DNA of 8,319 nucleotides from an uncultured Eubacteriales bacterium (GTDB lineage Bacteria > Bacillota > Clostridia > Oscillospirales > CAG-272): assembly GCA_934477985.1 (NCBI GenBank), contig CAKSOR010000095.1, positions 1 through 8,319 of the forward strand. Direction: 5' to 3'. Shown piece after piece: positions 6,713 to 8,319 of the stretch. Numbering within the stretch: position 1 is the first letter of the stretch; each line of letters opens with the position of its first letter. The notes under the pieces are model-generated. The model was not told the DNA's origin. It did no database searches and saw nothing but the letters and a program-made list of their open reading frames with translations. Both the position numbers and the translations under genes were made by a program.

Positions 6713-7084
6713 TCAGTCAATTCCATAGGGAATCGTGGTCATCAGCGCGAGCTCGGGCTGAGCGGTGTCAAGGCGGCTGTACTGCACGACGATCGGCTCG
6801 TTCGACTCAACGAGTATCGCGTAGGGAACATTGCGCGGGATCTCCTCGCCCCTGCCGTTTCTCAGTTTATCGAGTCTTATATGGTGCGTGCGCATCGGCT
6901 CGCAGAATGAGGAGAAGCTGCTGTCGGCGTTGCGGTCCTCGAAGAAGAGCGTGAGCTTTATCTCGGCTCTCGCCGCTGACGTGTTGATGACGCAGATCGC
7001 CTCGTGGCTTATGAGATCGCCCTTTGACACTGGGTCAAGAAAGCAGTCGGGGATCAGCCAGGTCTTTTTTCCGTAGGTTTTCAT
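6713..7084 (-). CDS. Anabaena sensory rhodopsin transducer (ASRT) family protein
   Basis: This 123-residue soluble protein matches the ASRT family, named after the transducer partner of Anabaena sensory rhodopsin and found in many bacteria without rhodopsin. It is a beta-sandwich domain proposed to bind small molecules such as sugars. The pattern is clear: GKKTWLIPDCFL, ISHEAICVINTSAARAEIKL, LFFEDR, then THHIRLDKL, EEIPRNVPYAILVESNEPIV, VQYSRLDTAQPELALMTTIPY. ATG 7084 is chosen because TCCTTT (AAAGGA on the coding strand, 7093-7098) lies 8 bases before it. The frame is open further upstream to 7168, but that would run into the palindromic element at 7152. It is the first gene of the operon with the SGNH hydrolase and the SDR, and no rhodopsin gene is in view. 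A role as sugar-binding sensor or accessory protein in sugar-acid use is inference. Confidence 0.88.
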   Translation of the reverse strand: MKTYGKKTWLIPDCFLDPVSKGDLISHEAICVINTSAARAEIKLTLFFEDRNADSSFSSFCEPMRTHHIRLDKLRNGRGEEIPRNVPYAILVESNEPIVVQYSRLDTAQPELALMTTIPYGID

Positions 7085-7151
7085 TTTTCCAGTCCTTTCA
7101 ATGGGAGCGCATGGAAATCCTGAGTAATTTGGGCTTTCGCGAAAAACAACC

Positions 7152-7331
7152 TTAAGGCAACACCGCACAATTCACGGCTTACGCCTTAAGTACGCATCTG
7201 CTTGCTAATTTTCCGTCATACGTCACAAAAATTCTTGACGTGGGACCTGCCACGCCTGCGAATTTTTGTTTAGTCTGACGAAAAATTCGCTGGCGCATCT
7301 GCGCACTTAGAATTATGCGGTATTGCCTTAA
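7152..7331. mobile_element. 180-base fold-back miniature element (MITE-like)
   Basis: The terminal inverted repeats are TTAAGGCAACACCGCACAAT at the left and the complement of TTAAGGCAATACCGCATAAT at the right; they continue two more bases, giving 22 with only two C/T differences. The two arms stay alignable inward (ACAAAAATTC and CGTCA blocks on both sides) to a central GTGGGACCTGCCAC hairpin tip near 7239-7252. The left arm has an extra inverted copy, GCCTTAAG, at 7173-7180. TTAA occurs at both extreme ends and could be repeat or target duplication. There is no open frame. It lies in the leader region of the ASRT-SGNH-SDR operon. Confidence 0.8.
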
Positions 7332-7477
7332 ATCAGTGCTCTCCCATATATATTGTAACTCATTTCGGGCAAAAATGGAAGAGGAAACGTGAAAATTTAT
7401 AAATTTTTTTACGGATTTATAGAAAAACGTCCATTCAGGGGCTCAAAATTCGCTGATTCGACCCATTTGAAAATAGC
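7332..7477. other. Non-coding AT-rich stretch with a 16-base perfect palindrome
   Basis: This part of the gap between the ASRT operon and the glycosidase gene has no open frame or RNA gene that I can support. AAAATTTATAAATTTT at 7392-7407 is a perfect palindrome upstream of the candidate promoter and could be a regulator site, though AT-rich palindromes arise easily. Confidence 0.4.
7345..7372 (-). promoter_or_regulatory. Possible sigma-70-type promoter for the ASRT operon
   Basis: On the minus strand, TTGCCC (7372-7367) and TATATG (7350-7345) are 16 bases apart, each matching four of six consensus bases. It lies just outside the 180-base element, so a transcript from here would carry the whole fold-back in its leader. 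This is weak evidence. Confidence 0.3.
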
Positions 7478-7503
7478 GGACGCCCCGTATTTGCGGGACG
7501 CCC
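7472..7503 (-). terminator. Terminator hairpin after the glycosidase gene (minus strand)
   Basis: In the minus-strand RNA, GGGCGUCCCG pairs with CGGGGCGUCC (two G-U pairs) around a 6-base loop, 6 bases after the glycosidase stop. The T tract that follows is short (GCTATTTT), so termination may be partial and allow read-through toward the ASRT operon. Confidence 0.65.
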
Positions 7504-7509
7504 GGAATA

Positions 7510-8319
7510 TCAATAATTTGTTAGCAGAGCGACCTGGTCGTGTCCGAGCGTGAACTCAGCGCTGTCAAGGTCGGTCGCGGTGAAGAGGTGTTCGGAGTCG
7601 ACGAGGGTGACCTTCATGCCGGGAATGCCGGTCTTCACGACCTCTTCGCCGACGGTGTTCGAGATGAGGATGGCGTGCTTCTCACCGTCAGCCGCGGCGA
7701 GTGTCCAGACGCCGCTCTTGTCGCTGACCGCCTCAACGCGGTTTCCGAGCGCGTAGAGCTCGCCGAACGCCTTGAAGGAGTAGTAGGCGCAGAGCGGGAC
7801 GTGGTGCATCGGGTCGAAGAGACCGCCGTACATCGACTGACCGAGTCTTGCGTCGTAGTAGCACATCATATCGGTCTTTTTGTCGTGCATGCCGATCATC
7901 ATGGCGGCAGCCTCAGCCGACGCGAAGGAAGTTCCGCGGAACTTGAGCTGTGAGGCGTTGTTCCACTCGTTGCACTGGGTCTCGAGGTCGCCGAGACCGC
8001 GCTTGGTGAGCTCGGCGTCGACGAAGTCAGCCATCTTCATTGTGGCGTCGACGGAGGCGTAGCTGTGCCATGAGAAGAAGTCGATCGGGGAATTGGTTTC
8101 GACGACGTGGTCGAGGAATTTTTCGAAGAACTCGACGAAATAGAGTTCGCGGTCAGAGGGATTTTCGCGGACAGCGCCATAGAAGCCGCAGGAGGCGAAT
8201 CCGCCGACCTTGATCGAGTCGCCGAAGCGCTTCTTGAGGTGTTTGGCGGTAGTCTCATAGAGTTCGAAGTACTCCTGCATAGTGCCCTGCCACATCATAT
8301 TGAGGTTGAGCTCGCGGGC
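7510..8319 (-). CDS. GH39-like glycoside hydrolase, 5' end outside the window
   Basis: This is the C-terminal 269 residues of a clan-A (TIM-barrel) glycosidase, most like the GH39 beta-xylosidase group. The frame is open to the window edge, so the ATG at 8298 is internal and not a start. Visible features are WQGTMQEYFELYETTAKHLK (about 10-29), then KVGGFASCGFYG, DFFSWHSYAS (about 91-100), and ETQCNEWN with Glu118 as the likely nucleophile. The acid/base Glu, normally in an NEP motif just before the WQGT region, is off the window. The last 80 or so residues form a beta-rich tail, as GH39 enzymes have. No export signal can be judged. A xylose- or uronate-linked substrate is inferred from the neighbouring hexuronate gene. 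Another clan-A family is possible. It is followed by its own hairpin at 7472-7503. Confidence 0.72.
   Translation of the reverse strand, partial: ARELNLNMMWQGTMQEYFELYETTAKHLKKRFGDSIKVGGFASCGFYGAVRENPSDRELYFVEFFEKFLDHVVETNSPIDFFSWHSYASVDATMKMADFVDAELTKRGLGDLETQCNEWNNASQLKFRGTSFASAEAAAMMIGMHDKKTDMMCYYDARLGQSMYGGLFDPMHHVPLCAYYSFKAFGELYALGNRVEAVSDKSGVWTLAAADGEKHAILISNTVGEEVVKTGIPGMKVTLVDSEHLFTATDLDSAEFTLGHDQVALLTNY

Noticed and set aside
7085..7168. N-terminal extension of the ASRT protein to an ATG at 7168
   Set aside because: It would begin inside the 180-base palindromic element, has no family similarity, and ATG 7084 has a proper ribosome site.
7152..7331. Structured regulatory RNA or riboswitch
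   Set aside because: The near-symmetrical arms with matching outer ends fit a fold-back mobile element better than a riboswitch, and I recognise no riboswitch core. It is not fully excluded.

Overview
This window looks like chromosome from a GC-rich, low-GC-phylum-type Clostridium relative (an uncultured Oscillospiraceae/Eubacteriales gut or rumen bacterium is my best guess). The reasons are strong AGGAGG-type ribosome sites, A-rich hairpin terminators, a LURP-one-related protein, a copper-amine-oxidase-type stalk domain, and a hexuronate/plant-polysaccharide gene set typical of fibre degraders. The taxonomic call is inference.

Left part, plus strand (1-3507): a four-gene run. It holds the C-terminal 509 residues of an ABC-F ATPase, a GT4 glycosyltransferase that overlaps it, a 72-residue lipoprotein that overlaps the glycosyltransferase by ATGA, and a LURP-one-related protein. 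A clear hairpin terminator closes the run. The middle part (3508-5090) carries two genes for exported proteins: a small stalk-domain protein, and an unrecognised secreted protein whose reading frame appears broken by two single-base insertions, one at each end. A hairpin terminator follows.

Right part, minus strand (5162-8319): a carbohydrate-catabolism locus read right to left. It begins with a GH39-like glycosidase (cut by the window edge) and its terminator. About 425 bases of non-coding DNA follow, including a 180-base fold-back miniature element. Then comes an apparent operon: an Anabaena-sensory-rhodopsin-transducer (ASRT) family small-molecule-binding protein, an SGNH hydrolase, and a D-mannonate oxidoreductase-type SDR, ending at another hairpin. 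The natural reading is use of uronate-containing plant polysaccharide: the glycosidase releases sugar, the SGNH protein may remove esters, the SDR works in hexuronate breakdown, and the ASRT protein may bind a sugar ligand.

The most striking observation is that the SGNH hydrolase gene is split just after its catalytic GNSHT motif by a palindromic insert of about 94 bases. Removing the insert restores a continuous 179-residue reading frame exactly. Together with the 180-base fold-back element upstream of the same operon, two unrelated palindromic elements have landed in one catabolic transcription unit. No RNA genes, CRISPR arrays or autonomous transposase genes were seen.
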